From Verrucomicrobiota bacterium (GTDB lineage Bacteria > Chlamydiota > Chlamydiia > Chlamydiales > Rhabdochlamydiaceae): DNA of 36,892 nucleotides. Location: assembly GCA_018239665.1 (NCBI GenBank), contig JAFEGV010000016.1:1-36892 (forward strand), in the 5' to 3' direction. Position numbers and translations under genes: made by a program. The notes under the pieces are model-generated. The model did not search any database. It was not told the origin of the DNA and was given only the letters and a program-made list of their open reading frames with translations. Shown here piece after piece: positions 16,003 through 24,394 of the stretch (positions are counted from its first letter, which is position 1; each line of letters begins with the position of its first letter).

Positions 16003-18597
16003 ATGGGAAAAGCACTCATCGTCGTCGAGTCTCCAGCCAAAATCAAAACTTTGAAAAAATTTTTGGGGTCGAACTACATTTTTGAATCTTCGCTCGGCCA
16101 CGTCCGCGACCTGCCCCAAAAAGGGTTTGGAATCGATGTCGAGCACGACTTCGAGCCCCAATATGCCATTCTCCCTGACAAGCAAGAAGTGATCGACCGC
16201 TTAAAAAAAGCAGCCAAGGTCGCCGATGTCGTCTACCTGTCCCCTGACCCTGACCGCGAAGGAGAAGCCATCGCTTGGCACATCGCCTCGATCCTCCCTA
16301 AAGGGACAAAGTTTAAACGAGTTACTTTTAATGCGATCACAAAAGAAGCTGTTTTAGATGCGCTTGAACATCCCCGGGCCATCGATCAGGCTCTCGTCGA
16401 CGCGCAGCAGGCGCGCCGTCTTCTTGACCGGATCGTCGGCTATAAAATTTCTCCTATTCTGACACGGCGCGTGCAAGGCGCTCGCGACGGCGGACTTTCC
16501 GCCGGCAGGGTCCAGTCGGTTGCCCTTAAATTGGTCGTCGACCGCGAAAAAGAGATCGAAGCCTTTGTCCCGGTCGAATACTGGAACCTCGAATCGATCC
16601 TGCAAACTAAAAAAACCGAACAGCCTTTCCATGCCATGCTTTACTCCGTCGATGGCAAAAAGGTAGAGAAAGAGGCGGTCCCCGGCAAAGAATGCTATAC
16701 CATTTCCAATGAAAAAACTGCCCGCGAGATCGTTTCCAAATTGCAAAATGCCATTTACCGCGTTGCAAGCGTCGACAAAAAAGAAAAGCGCCGCAATCCC
16801 GTCGCGCCCTTCATCACTTCGACTTTGCAGCAAGAGGCAAGCCGCCATTACGGTTTTTCAGCATCTCGGACTATGAACATCGCTCAAGGGCTTTACGAGG
16901 GTATCGACCTCGGCAATGAAGGCTCCGAGGGTTTGATCACCTATATGCGTACCGACTCGGTCCGCTTGGCGCCTGAAGCGATCGATGCTGCACGCAAGTT
17001 TATTCTGAAAGAATACGGCCCTCAATACCTCCCCCCGGAAGGCAGGCAATATTCGACGAAAAAGAGCGCGCAGGATGCCCACGAGGCCATCCGTCCGACC
17101 AACCTTCAGCACCCGCCCGATTCGATCAAAAACTACCTGACGCTTGACCAGTACAAACTTTACGTCCTTATCTGGCGCCGCTTCCTCGCTTCGCAGATGA
17201 ACCCGGCAATTTACGACACCGTTTCTTGCGATATCGACACCGATAAGAACCTTCTGCTCCGGGCCAGCGGTTCCGTGATCAAGTTCAAAGGATTCCTTGC
17301 CGTCTATGAAGAACGGGAAGACAGGACAAACGGCGAAGAGAAAGAAAAAGACGAGCAGGACAGGATCCTCCCGCCGCTAGTCGAAGGACAAACGCTGCTT
17401 CTCAACGAAGTGCAGTCCCATCAAGCCTTTACCCGGCCGCCTCCACGCTTTACAGAGGCCTCGCTCGTCAAAGAACTGGAAAAATCAGGTATCGGACGCC
17501 CTTCCACGTACGCTGCGATCATGAACAAAATCCAGAGCCGCGACTATACGACAAAAGAGAAAGGAACTTTAAAACCAACGGAACTTGGCAAGGTCATTGC
17601 TCAAATGCTCGAAGACAATTTCAAGATCATCATGGACATCGGCTTTACTGCTGCGATGGAAGATGACCTCGAATTTATCGCAGAGAACCAGAAAAATTGG
17701 AAAGACCTGATCCGCGAGTTTTGGGAGAAGTTCATCCCCACTGTTGAAACAGCGGAAAAAGAAGCGCATGTCCCTAAGCTGGAAACCGATCTCGATTGTC
17801 CCGAATGTGGAAAGCCCCTGCAGAAAATCTGGTCCCGCCAAAAGTACTTCTACGGCTGCTCCAACTATCCCGACTGCCGCTTCACAGCGCCCGTCGAGTC
17901 CTTTAATTTTAACAAAGAAGACTTCGATCCCGCTTTTGACTGGGCGCAACCCTGTCCAAAATGCGCCAGCGAGATGAAAGTCCGTTATGGCAAGTTCGGC
18001 CCATTCCTGGGCTGCTCGCGTTATCCCGATTGCCGCGGCATCGTCAACATTCCGCGTAAAGATGAAGTTCCTGCAAGCGAGATGCCCACATGCCCAGCTT
18101 TAGGGTGCGATGGCAAAATGGTGCAGCGCCGCTCCCGCTTCGGGAAACCATTCTTTTCCTGCTCCAATTTTCCCGATTGCGATGTGATCGTCAATAACCT
18201 CGACGACCTCAGCGAAAAATATCCCAACCATCCTAAAACCGCCTACGTCAAAAAAGCTGGAAAATTTGGCAAAGGCAAAGGTTCAAAAGGCGGAAAAGGG
18301 AAAAAAGAAGAGGCCGCTCCGAAAAAAGGGAAGGAAAAAAAGACCAAAGCGAAATCGACCCGACCTCAAAAGGCCTATGCCCTCTCCAAGGAGCTGCAAG
18401 CCGTAGTCGGGGAAAAAGAGCTGTCCCGTCCCGAAGTCGTCAAAAAAACGTGGGAGTATATCAAGAAGCACGATCTTCAAGATAAGAAGAACAAACGGCT
18501 GATCGTGCCTGACGCCAAGCTTGCCAAAGTCTTCGGATCGGATAAAGCTCTGGATATGATGAAGCTTTCCGGAGTCCTCGGCAAACACCTAAGCTGA
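16003..18597 (+). CDS. topA: DNA topoisomerase I with C-terminal SWIB domain
   Basis: Relaxes negative supercoils by single-strand passage. The Toprim domain is at the N-terminus (KALIVVESPAKIKTL; LSPDPDREGEAIAWH at about 79-93). The catalytic tyrosine is in LITYMRTDS, about residue 314. Three C-terminal zinc ribbons follow, each with a CPxC-type pair and a later CSxxPDC pair, then a lysine-rich linker (GKGKGSKGGKGKKEE). The last 75 or so residues, from KAYALSKELQAVVGEKELSR to the end, are a SWIB domain, a fusion characteristic of chlamydiae and possibly linked to chromatin condensation in the developmental cycle. The frame extends upstream to a TTG at 15964, but the ATG at 16003, preceded by AAAAGGGA, matches the family's start (864 residues). 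Confidence 0.97.
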   Translation: MGKALIVVESPAKIKTLKKFLGSNYIFESSLGHVRDLPQKGFGIDVEHDFEPQYAILPDKQEVIDRLKKAAKVADVVYLSPDPDREGEAIAWHIASILPKGTKFKRVTFNAITKEAVLDALEHPRAIDQALVDAQQARRLLDRIVGYKISPILTRRVQGARDGGLSAGRVQSVALKLVVDREKEIEAFVPVEYWNLESILQTKKTEQPFHAMLYSVDGKKVEKEAVPGKECYTISNEKTAREIVSKLQNAIYRVASVDKKEKRRNPVAPFITSTLQQEASRHYGFSASRTMNIAQGLYEGIDLGNEGSEGLITYMRTDSVRLAPEAIDAARKFILKEYGPQYLPPEGRQYSTKKSAQDAHEAIRPTNLQHPPDSIKNYLTLDQYKLYVLIWRRFLASQMNPAIYDTVSCDIDTDKNLLLRASGSVIKFKGFLAVYEEREDRTNGEEKEKDEQDRILPPLVEGQTLLLNEVQSHQAFTRPPPRFTEASLVKELEKSGIGRPSTYAAIMNKIQSRDYTTKEKGTLKPTELGKVIAQMLEDNFKIIMDIGFTAAMEDDLEFIAENQKNWKDLIREFWEKFIPTVETAEKEAHVPKLETDLDCPECGKPLQKIWSRQKYFYGCSNYPDCRFTAPVESFNFNKEDFDPAFDWAQPCPKCASEMKVRYGKFGPFLGCSRYPDCRGIVNIPRKDEVPASEMPTCPALGCDGKMVQRRSRFGKPFFSCSNFPDCDVIVNNLDDLSEKYPNHPKTAYVKKAGKFGKGKGSKGGKGKKEEAAPKKGKEKKTKAKSTRPQKAYALSKELQAVVGEKELSRPEVVKKTWEYIKKHDLQDKKNKRLIVPDAKLAKVFGSDKALDMMKLSGVLGKHLS

Positions 18598-18639
18598 CGG
18601 TTATTGACGTATTGAGGATCAAAAGTTTAAGGAGGCATG

Positions 18640-19335
18640 ATGTATCTTTGCATAAGAGCATTACTCTTCATCCTGGCAGCATGCATGCAATGCGTAACTC
18701 AAAAAACCTTTGCGGAAGATCATTCATCGATCCCCCAACTTCAAGTCTTGAGCTGGAGCCCAAGAATATTTCTTATTGAGAATTTTCTGACTTCCGTTGA
18801 ATGCGATTTGATTATTGAAAAAGCAAAGCCTCTGCTCACCCGCTCAACTGTCGTTGATGACCATTCTCAAGCAGGGGCTCTTCATCAAGGCAGGACCAGC
18901 CAAGGAATGTTTTTTCCGAAAAATTCTTCCGATATGATCATACGCAACATCGAAAAACGGATAGCGGCCCTGACGATGCTTCCGGAAGAAAACGGAGAAG
19001 GGATTCAAGTTCTTTCCTATGGACCAGGCGCCGAGTACCAGCCCCATTACGACTACTTCGATCCTGCAACTCCGGGAGGAAAGGCCTGCTATGACCGCGG
19101 GGGGCAGCGTATAGCGACATTGATCATCTATCTGCATACGACGGATGAAGGGGGCGAAACTATATTTCCAAAAGCCAGAATCGGGGTCCGGCCCATTAAG
19201 GGCAATGCGGTCCTTTTTTACAATTGCACCCCAGATGGAATCGAAGATCCTCTCTCCTTTCACGGAGGGGCCCCTGTCAAAAAAGGGGAAAAGTGGATTG
19301 CAACGAAGTGGATTCGAAAAGGTGTTTTTAACTAA
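18640..19335 (+). CDS. Exported prolyl 4-hydroxylase-like 2-oxoglutarate/Fe(II) dioxygenase
   Basis: Hydroxylates prolines, or related residues, in proteins using O2, Fe(II) and 2-oxoglutarate. The double-stranded beta-helix motifs of the P4H family are intact: YQPHYDYF provides the His-x-Asp iron ligands (H136, D138), GGQRIATLIIYL and EGGETIFPKA are core strands, and the distal His is in SFHGGAPV (H208), with the 2-oxoglutarate-binding Lys in GEKWIATKW (K218). Residues 1-25 form a signal peptide, likely cut at KTFA-ED. TAAGGAGG ends one base before an ATG at 18637 and four bases before the ATG at 18640, so the second is the better start (231 residues). It lies 42 bases after topA and faces the outer-membrane protein gene. 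Substrate unknown; see findings. Confidence 0.87.
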   Translation: MYLCIRALLFILAACMQCVTQKTFAEDHSSIPQLQVLSWSPRIFLIENFLTSVECDLIIEKAKPLLTRSTVVDDHSQAGALHQGRTSQGMFFPKNSSDMIIRNIEKRIAALTMLPEENGEGIQVLSYGPGAEYQPHYDYFDPATPGGKACYDRGGQRIATLIIYLHTTDEGGETIFPKARIGVRPIKGNAVLFYNCTPDGIEDPLSFHGGAPVKKGEKWIATKWIRKGVFN

Positions 19336-19361
19336 TAAGGCAGTTGCAAAGCTCGCCAGCC

Positions 19362-20345
19362 TTAAAAACAATAGCCGAAGTTCACATCAAATCCAAAGAA
19401 CTGATAGGTATTTTCTGGAATACCGAGCCTGACGCCTGATGTTGTCTTTGCCGTTGATCGTCCATCTTGCCAGTACTCGTAAAATGGAGTAACGATGAGA
19501 TGATATTTCTTATTTTTCGTCGGCGTAAAATCCAGAGGCATCTCAACTAGAAAATTAGCAAATTTCTTTTTAAGGCTCCAGCTAGCCCCTCTTAAAGGAT
19601 CAATCCAGACAGTAGGGAACACTTGGGGCATCCAAGTGAAGTTGACATCAAGGGCAAACCAAGAGTTAATCGTAAATTCTGCTGTCCAGCCCACCGGAAC
19701 ATAAAATTCGCTGTAATTCAACGTTACCGAGCTGCCGTGATCGGGTTTAAATTCGTGCCCCAGATAGCGGAAGCCAAACCCTGAATAGATGCTCCACACT
19801 AGATCAGGCTTTTCCCAAGTCAGGGCATAACCCAACCGCTCCTGAGTGTCGATGTAAACAAGAGAGCGCTCTCCGGAAGAGCCGTCCATATTCCCTTGTC
19901 TCCACGCCAGCTTGGCTGCAGCATAAAAATGGCTTGATGCCCAATATTCGTATAACCCTTGCAAGCCGCCGAGATTGCCGTCAAAGGATGTTCTTTCTTC
20001 TGGTTTTAGATACACGTGGGTGTAATTGGCGCCAACCTGCAGACGGGAAGTATACTCTTTGATCCTGTTTGCTCCAGCTGCGGACTTTGGCTTCGGACCG
20101 GAAGCATATTGATCTGCATCCGCAATGGAAGACATCCAGAAAGAGGGCTGCACCTCTTCTTCGTCAGCAATATCCATTTCTTCTTGAGCGATAAACTCCT
20201 CATCGAAAGTATCGGCCCAGTCAAAATCTTCTTCATCCTCGTAAACTTGGCTGACATAGGATTCTCGAACATTAGCCGAAACGGTTAATGCTGCCGTCGC
20301 TGATGCAAGTGAAGCCAAAATAAACAGAACGGGAAACTGTTTCAT
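19362..20345 (-). CDS. Predicted outer-membrane beta-barrel protein
   Basis: No close family recognised. A signal peptide (residues 1-24, likely cut near VSA-NV) is followed by a very acidic segment at about 36-66 (EDEEDFDWADTFDEEF and more). The rest alternates hydrophobic and polar residues with many aromatics, as in barrel strands (LQVGANYTHVYL, LVWSIYSGFGFRYLG, YHLIVTPFYEYW). The protein ends in FDVNFGYCF, with the terminal Phe that the BAM machinery usually recognises. It may be one of the expanded porin-like families of environmental chlamydiae, several of which I recall as poorly conserved. GGAG lies about ten bases before the ATG, and a plausible promoter is just upstream. It converges on the P4H gene. 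Confidence 0.72.
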   Translation of the reverse strand: MKQFPVLFILASLASATAALTVSANVRESYVSQVYEDEEDFDWADTFDEEFIAQEEMDIADEEEVQPSFWMSSIADADQYASGPKPKSAAGANRIKEYTSRLQVGANYTHVYLKPEERTSFDGNLGGLQGLYEYWASSHFYAAAKLAWRQGNMDGSSGERSLVYIDTQERLGYALTWEKPDLVWSIYSGFGFRYLGHEFKPDHGSSVTLNYSEFYVPVGWTAEFTINSWFALDVNFTWMPQVFPTVWIDPLRGASWSLKKKFANFLVEMPLDFTPTKNKKYHLIVTPFYEYWQDGRSTAKTTSGVRLGIPENTYQFFGFDVNFGYCF

Positions 20346-20363
20346 TGCTTTGGGTGCTCCATT

Positions 20364-20393
20364 AATATAAGACTTCTAAATGAAAATTGTCTT
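20364..20393 (-). promoter_or_regulatory. Candidate promoter of the outer-membrane protein gene
   Basis: On the minus strand AAGACA (20388-20393) and TATATT (20364-20369) are 18 bases apart, close to the vegetative consensus, and end 19 bases before the start codon. No experimental support. Confidence 0.4.
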
Positions 20394-20434
20394 TAATTTG
20401 CACACTAACAGGAGGAATAAGAATTAATCAAGTT

Positions 20435-20488
20435 ATACCCAAACAACCTGAAGAATCGGCTTCTGATTTCGTCGGGTTGTTTCGGTAT
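20435..20488. repeat. Long imperfect hairpin after the Wzy-like gene
   Basis: The arms 20435-20457 and 20465-20488 are complementary over about 23 positions with few mismatches (core AAACAACC against GGTTGTTT), with a seven-base loop GGCTTCT. It lies just past the stop of the gene at 20493 and could act as a terminator or mRNA-stabilising element, although a T-tract is lacking. One arm is repeated, 24 of 27 bases identical, at 25754-25780 over the end of wzt. Confidence 0.65.
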
Positions 20489-20492
20489 AGAA

Positions 20493-21755
20493 TTATACGG
20501 GAACCGATTTCTGAGATCTATTTCCCAATGATAATAAAAGGGATGATAGAAACCAGAAGAAGGCCATCGTTGGAATGTATTGGATGGCTCCATCTGAGCA
20601 GCAAACAATCAAATAGAGGATTAAACCTGCGGCTATTCTGTTTTGCGCCTCTCTGCATCGTCTGTTCCCTGCTTTTTTCGAACCAAAAAAATAGATTGTT
20701 AAAGGAGCTAGCATTCCGAAAAGAAAAAGGAAGAGGCCGATTAGCCCAAAATTCTCCAAAATTCCTAAATAAACGATCTCCCATATCTGTTGGAACGCAG
20801 AAGAAGGAAACAATGTAAACGTTTTTAAAGTCTCAAGTTGCCATAACCGTCCGCCTAAATGAGCATCAAATAGAAACCCGGTGTTGATATTTAATATTAA
20901 AACACAAGCTCCGAGAAACCCAATGCACAATCCTACGAACAACAAATGCCTTATTAGGCTAGACCTCGTCTTATCTTTGAATATAAAACCTAACCAATAA
21001 ACGATAAACAAACCGATCCATACAGTACGTGAAAGCGTTAATATCAGAGCAAGAATAAAAACTGCTTTCTTAAAAAGAGATTTTTCAAGATAAAAATAAT
21101 AATTGAAAAACATCAACATGCACACGCCGTAAATGTTTCCATTATTATATGTCGAAACCAGTTTGAAAATGTTTCCGCGATCAATCATCCGCGTAACGGC
21201 AAAATCTTGAATATCTTCAACAGGAATCATCAGATGAGGTATCAGCAAAAAATCAAAGAAAAACATCTTATAAAAGAATGCGAACACGCCGAAAAGAGAA
21301 ACAAAAAACAATGAATTTGAAAGCATCTTCTCAAAGAGGCCTAGATCGACATCTTCCAAGTACTTGGAAAAGAAGAGAAAAAAAACGACCGGCAAAAAAA
21401 GAAAAGAAACCATGAAAGACGCTGCAAATCCCGTATCGGTTGTTCCGAGCAGGCAGATCGCGCCGAATCCCAAAAAAGCAAAAGGAAGAACGCAGAGCAG
21501 GGCCAAGAGCTGTTGCCTTGAAAACGAAAAGCGGCCTTTGATAAACGAAAACGCCGAGAAAACTGCTAAAAAAAGATAGCCCCACGTGAATGGGATCCCT
21601 CGGACCTTAAATCCCCCTTTTGGAAAGGCTACCAAGAAAAAAAAGAACAGGAAGAACAAGCCATGGAGAACATGGCGATATCGCATGCATAGGTCAGTAA
21701 GGGCCTGACTGACAGGCCTTGTTCGCAATCCGCCTTTAACTCCGTTGATAGACAT
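20493..21755 (-). CDS. Wzy/WaaL-like polytopic membrane protein (O-antigen polymerase or ligase)
   Basis: About eleven or twelve hydrophobic helices fill the protein. A central ALILTLSRTVWIGLFIVYW segment resembles the conserved 'tlSR.a' stretch of the O-antigen ligase/polymerase (Wzy_C) family, and a periplasmic loop (about 310-345) follows it. The family joins or polymerises undecaprenyl-linked sugars on the periplasmic side. The start is unclear: ATG 21788 and ATG 21755 both lie in the end of manC, and a TTG at 21728 follows AAAGGCGGA directly after the manC stop. I use 21755. The gene ends the ManC/GT4 operon and is followed by a long hairpin. A second protein of this type is at 29551; which is ligase and which is polymerase cannot be told. 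Confidence 0.7.
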   Translation of the reverse strand: MSINGVKGGLRTRPVSQALTDLCMRYRHVLHGLFFLFFFFLVAFPKGGFKVRGIPFTWGYLFLAVFSAFSFIKGRFSFSRQQLLALLCVLPFAFLGFGAICLLGTTDTGFAASFMVSFLFLPVVFFLFFSKYLEDVDLGLFEKMLSNSLFFVSLFGVFAFFYKMFFFDFLLIPHLMIPVEDIQDFAVTRMIDRGNIFKLVSTYNNGNIYGVCMLMFFNYYFYLEKSLFKKAVFILALILTLSRTVWIGLFIVYWLGFIFKDKTRSSLIRHLLFVGLCIGFLGACVLILNINTGFLFDAHLGGRLWQLETLKTFTLFPSSAFQQIWEIVYLGILENFGLIGLFLFLFGMLAPLTIYFFGSKKAGNRRCREAQNRIAAGLILYLIVCCSDGAIQYIPTMAFFWFLSSLLLSLGNRSQKSVPV

Positions 21756-23124
21756 CTTCCAACCGCACAATATCGTCTTCTCCGACATATTCCCCTACTT
21801 GGACCTCGATCAGCTCTAGCTTCACTTTTCCAGGGTTTTCTAAACGGTGCACGCATCCTTTAGGAACATAGATGCTCTCGTTTTCATGGACAAGCTTTTC
21901 TTGTTCTCCGATAGTAACGCTTGCGGTTCCTTTGACGACAACCCAGTGCTCGCTGCGATGGTAGTGCTTCTGCAAGCTAAGCTTCTGTTTGGGCTGAACA
22001 ACGATCCTTTTGATCTTATAGCGGTCCCCTTCCTCTAAAATCGTGAAATGTCCCCAAGGACGATGGGATGTGACATGCTCGTAGGGCTCTTTTGCATTTC
22101 TTTTTTTCAGCTCTTCAACCAGATGTTTGACACGCTGCGATTCTCCCTTCCTTCCTATAAAAAGGGCATCATCGGTCTCGATCACCAAAATGTCTTCCAA
22201 GCCGATGGTCGAGATCAGCCTTTTGCCTCCCATGATGAGGCAATTCTTCGTATCGATATCGAGGACGTTTCCAACTTTTGCATTGAGATTGACGTCTTTT
22301 TCTAGAACATCATAAACACTGTCCCAAGAACCGACATCAGACCAGCTCACATCCAAAGGAAGGACCATCACATTGCTCGACTTTTCCATAAGAGCGTAAT
22401 CGATGGAGATATCGGGCATGTCGCAAAACCTTGTGCTAAGCTCCTTAAATGACCCTTTAGCAAGAGAGGCAACAGATGGGCAATATTGTTCCATTTCTTT
22501 TAAAAATGAGCCTATCTGGAAAAGAAAGATCCCCGAGTTCCATAAGTACTCGCCGGAAAGGACGAACTCCTGAGCAAGGGAGTATTCCGGCTTTTCAATA
22601 AAGCGCTCAACCTTCCACACTGAAGGATTTTCCGTCGGCTTGCCCTTGACATAGCCATATGCTGTTTCCGGCTTATGGGGACGGATTCCAAAGATCACAT
22701 GCCACCCCTGCTTGGCGACCAGCTCTGCGCGTTTCATTCCCTCGAGAAAAACAGACTGGGGCGTGATTAAATGATCGGAAGAAGAGACCAAAAAGCACTC
22801 ATCTTCTTTGCATCCCAAAAAATCCTGTAAGTACTTGACGGCTATGCAGATCGCAGGCGCCGTGTTCTTCTTATCAGGTTCAACAAGGATCTGCCTTTCC
22901 AGCAGCGGATCGATCGCTCCGGCCTGGGCTTTGACTAAATGGTAATAATCTTGATTGGTAACGATCAGAATATCGGCAGGCGCAACTAAAGGAAGAAATC
23001 GCTGGATCGTCTTTTGCAATAGCGATAGTCCGTCGCCAAAGTTCAAAAACTGCTTGGGAAAAGCATTCCTTGAAAAGGGCCAGAGCCTCGTTCCGCTACC
23101 GCCGGCTAGGATGATGACTTTCAT
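21736..23124 (-). CDS. manC: Mannose-1-phosphate guanylyltransferase / mannose-6-phosphate isomerase
   Basis: Makes GDP-mannose from mannose-1-phosphate and GTP. The C-terminal cupin domain isomerises fructose-6-phosphate and mannose-6-phosphate in bifunctional members. MKVIILAGGSGTRLWPFSR with PKQFLN at the N-terminus is the nucleotidyltransferase signature, and RFIEKPE is the later conserved block. The C-terminal 110 residues (PWGHFTILEEGDRYKIKRI, QKHYHRSEHWVVVKGTA, VPKGCVHRLEN) are the type II PMI cupin. The frame continues upstream 62 codons, but those are an antisense-like extension; ATG 23124, preceded by GAGG, gives the normal 462 residues. It overlaps the upstream GT4 gene by 29 bases. 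Product feeds Gmd and probably the GT4. Confidence 0.95.
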   Translation of the reverse strand: MKVIILAGGSGTRLWPFSRNAFPKQFLNFGDGLSLLQKTIQRFLPLVAPADILIVTNQDYYHLVKAQAGAIDPLLERQILVEPDKKNTAPAICIAVKYLQDFLGCKEDECFLVSSSDHLITPQSVFLEGMKRAELVAKQGWHVIFGIRPHKPETAYGYVKGKPTENPSVWKVERFIEKPEYSLAQEFVLSGEYLWNSGIFLFQIGSFLKEMEQYCPSVASLAKGSFKELSTRFCDMPDISIDYALMEKSSNVMVLPLDVSWSDVGSWDSVYDVLEKDVNLNAKVGNVLDIDTKNCLIMGGKRLISTIGLEDILVIETDDALFIGRKGESQRVKHLVEELKKRNAKEPYEHVTSHRPWGHFTILEEGDRYKIKRIVVQPKQKLSLQKHYHRSEHWVVVKGTASVTIGEQEKLVHENESIYVPKGCVHRLENPGKVKLELIEVQVGEYVGEDDIVRLEDVYQRS

Positions 23125-24211
23125 AGAACGCCTCGATGTTGTGGTCGACAAACTGCTTGAATTCCCGCTGGAACCTTTCTTTGCTAAACTGAGCTGCATG
23201 CTCACGAATAAGGGAAGGATCGAAATCGATCTTTTCAAACCTTTTAACGGCGTCGACAAGATGTTCAACGGCCGGCTCTTTGAAGAACACTCCCGTCTTT
23301 CCATCGACAACCGTCTCTAGTGCGCCCCCTTTGCCTAATGCTATTACAGGGGTGCCTGCAGCCTGGGCCTCGACAACGACAATCCCAAAATCTTCCTCGG
23401 CCGCAAAAAGAAATCCTTTGGCCCTTGCTAAATAATCCCTCAAAACCGCATCGCTTTGATACCCAAGGATCTCAACATTTTTTCCCGCCTTCTTCTTAAC
23501 ATTAGGCATTTCAGGTCCGTCTCCAATGACGACCAGCCTCTGATCCGGCATATGGGAAAAGGCTTCGACGATAAGCTCGATATTCTTGTAAGGGACCATG
23601 CGGGAAGCTGTAACGAAAAAATCTTCCTTTTGCTCTTTCAGTTCGATCAAATGGGTATCGACAGGAGGATAGATGACTGTCGCCTTACGTCCATACACCT
23701 TCTCGATGCGGCGAGCGATATAATGGGAAATTGCAGCAAACTGATCGACTCGATTTAAAGAGGCGATGTCCCAATTGCGCAAATAGTGAAGGGAGCATTT
23801 GGCAGCCATTTTTTGAAATCCGGAAACCCCTTCCAAATAACGATGGGTGAGGTCCCACGCATACCTGATGGGAGTAAAGCAATAGCACAAGTGCAGCTGG
23901 CCGGCCTGTGTTAATGCTCCTTTTGCAACGGCATGGGATGTGGAAATGACCACATCGTATCCCCTGAGGTCAAACTGCTCGACGGCGAGAGGGAAAAAAG
24001 GCAGATAGTAGCGATAGAGTTTCTTCGCAAAAGGCATCTTCTGCAAAAAGGACGTATGGACTTCCGCATGCGCAAAAGAAGTTCCTTCCATCCGGCTTGG
24101 ATCATGGACCAATGTGTAGATAGGACTTGGGAAAAGCTGTGCAATCGCATCAAGCGTCTTCTCTCCTCCGCCGACTGTCACTAGCCAATCATAGACAAGC
24201 GCTGTCTTCAC
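23096..24211 (-). CDS. Glycosyltransferase family 4, WbaZ-like (probable mannosyltransferase)
   Basis: Retaining GT-B glycosyltransferase in the cytoplasm. It starts VKTALVYDWLVTVGGGEKTL, a typical WbaZ/GT4 opening with the glycine-rich acceptor loop. LVVIGDGPEMPNVKK and AEEDFGIVVVEAQAAGTPVIALGKGGALETV provide the donor-binding E-x7-E element. The open frame reaches an ATG at 24331, but GTG 24211, with AAAGG upstream, fits the family start (371 residues); the extra 40 codons cover a repeat-bearing leader. The start of manC lies within its last codons, so the two are probably co-translated. Mannose as the sugar is inferred from the manC link and WbaZ similarity. Confidence 0.85.
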   Translation of the reverse strand: MKTALVYDWLVTVGGGEKTLDAIAQLFPSPIYTLVHDPSRMEGTSFAHAEVHTSFLQKMPFAKKLYRYYLPFFPLAVEQFDLRGYDVVISTSHAVAKGALTQAGQLHLCYCFTPIRYAWDLTHRYLEGVSGFQKMAAKCSLHYLRNWDIASLNRVDQFAAISHYIARRIEKVYGRKATVIYPPVDTHLIELKEQKEDFFVTASRMVPYKNIELIVEAFSHMPDQRLVVIGDGPEMPNVKKKAGKNVEILGYQSDAVLRDYLARAKGFLFAAEEDFGIVVVEAQAAGTPVIALGKGGALETVVDGKTGVFFKEPAVEHLVDAVKRFEKIDFDPSLIREHAAQFSKERFQREFKQFVDHNIEAFYESHHPSRR

Positions 24212-24221
24212 CGGTTTACCC

Positions 24222-24369
24222 TTTGAACCTATCTCAATAAAAAATTTCAGTCGATTTTCTGGTTCTTTTGAACCTATTTTCGCTCCACTAACCACGAGCA
24301 ATATACCATTGTCGATATTACTCCTGGTCATTGGATCGAAAATCGGCCAAAATAATCCAGAAAATCGAC
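24222..24369. repeat. Repeat-rich leader upstream of the GT4-manC genes
   Basis: The 183-base gap 24212-24394 contains a perfect 13-base inverted repeat, GTCGATTTTCTGG (24250-24262) with CCAGAAAATCGAC (24357-24369). It also contains a direct repeat TTTGAACCTAT (24222-24232 and 24267-24277) and another GAAAATCG copy near 24335. These could be operator sites or remnants of an inserted element. The first direct repeat touches the ribosome binding site of the GT4 gene. Confidence 0.5.
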
Positions 24370-24394
24370 GAAAATTATTACTGAGCTAGGGTTC

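Noticed and set aside
20387..20818. Plus-strand open frame of 143 codons over the end of the Wzy-like gene
   Set aside because: Mostly antisense to a well-supported membrane protein gene, it reads through the long hairpin and has no domain or convincing composition, although a GGAGG-like sequence lies nearby.
23125..23310. N-terminal extension of manC by 62 codons
   Set aside because: The nucleotidyltransferase domain starts exactly at the ATG at 23124, and the extension overlaps the GT4 coding sequence in another frame.
24212..24331. N-terminal extension of the GT4 gene by 40 codons
   Set aside because: The family starts at VKTALVYDWL. The extension spans repeats and has no ribosome binding site as good as that of the GTG at 24211.
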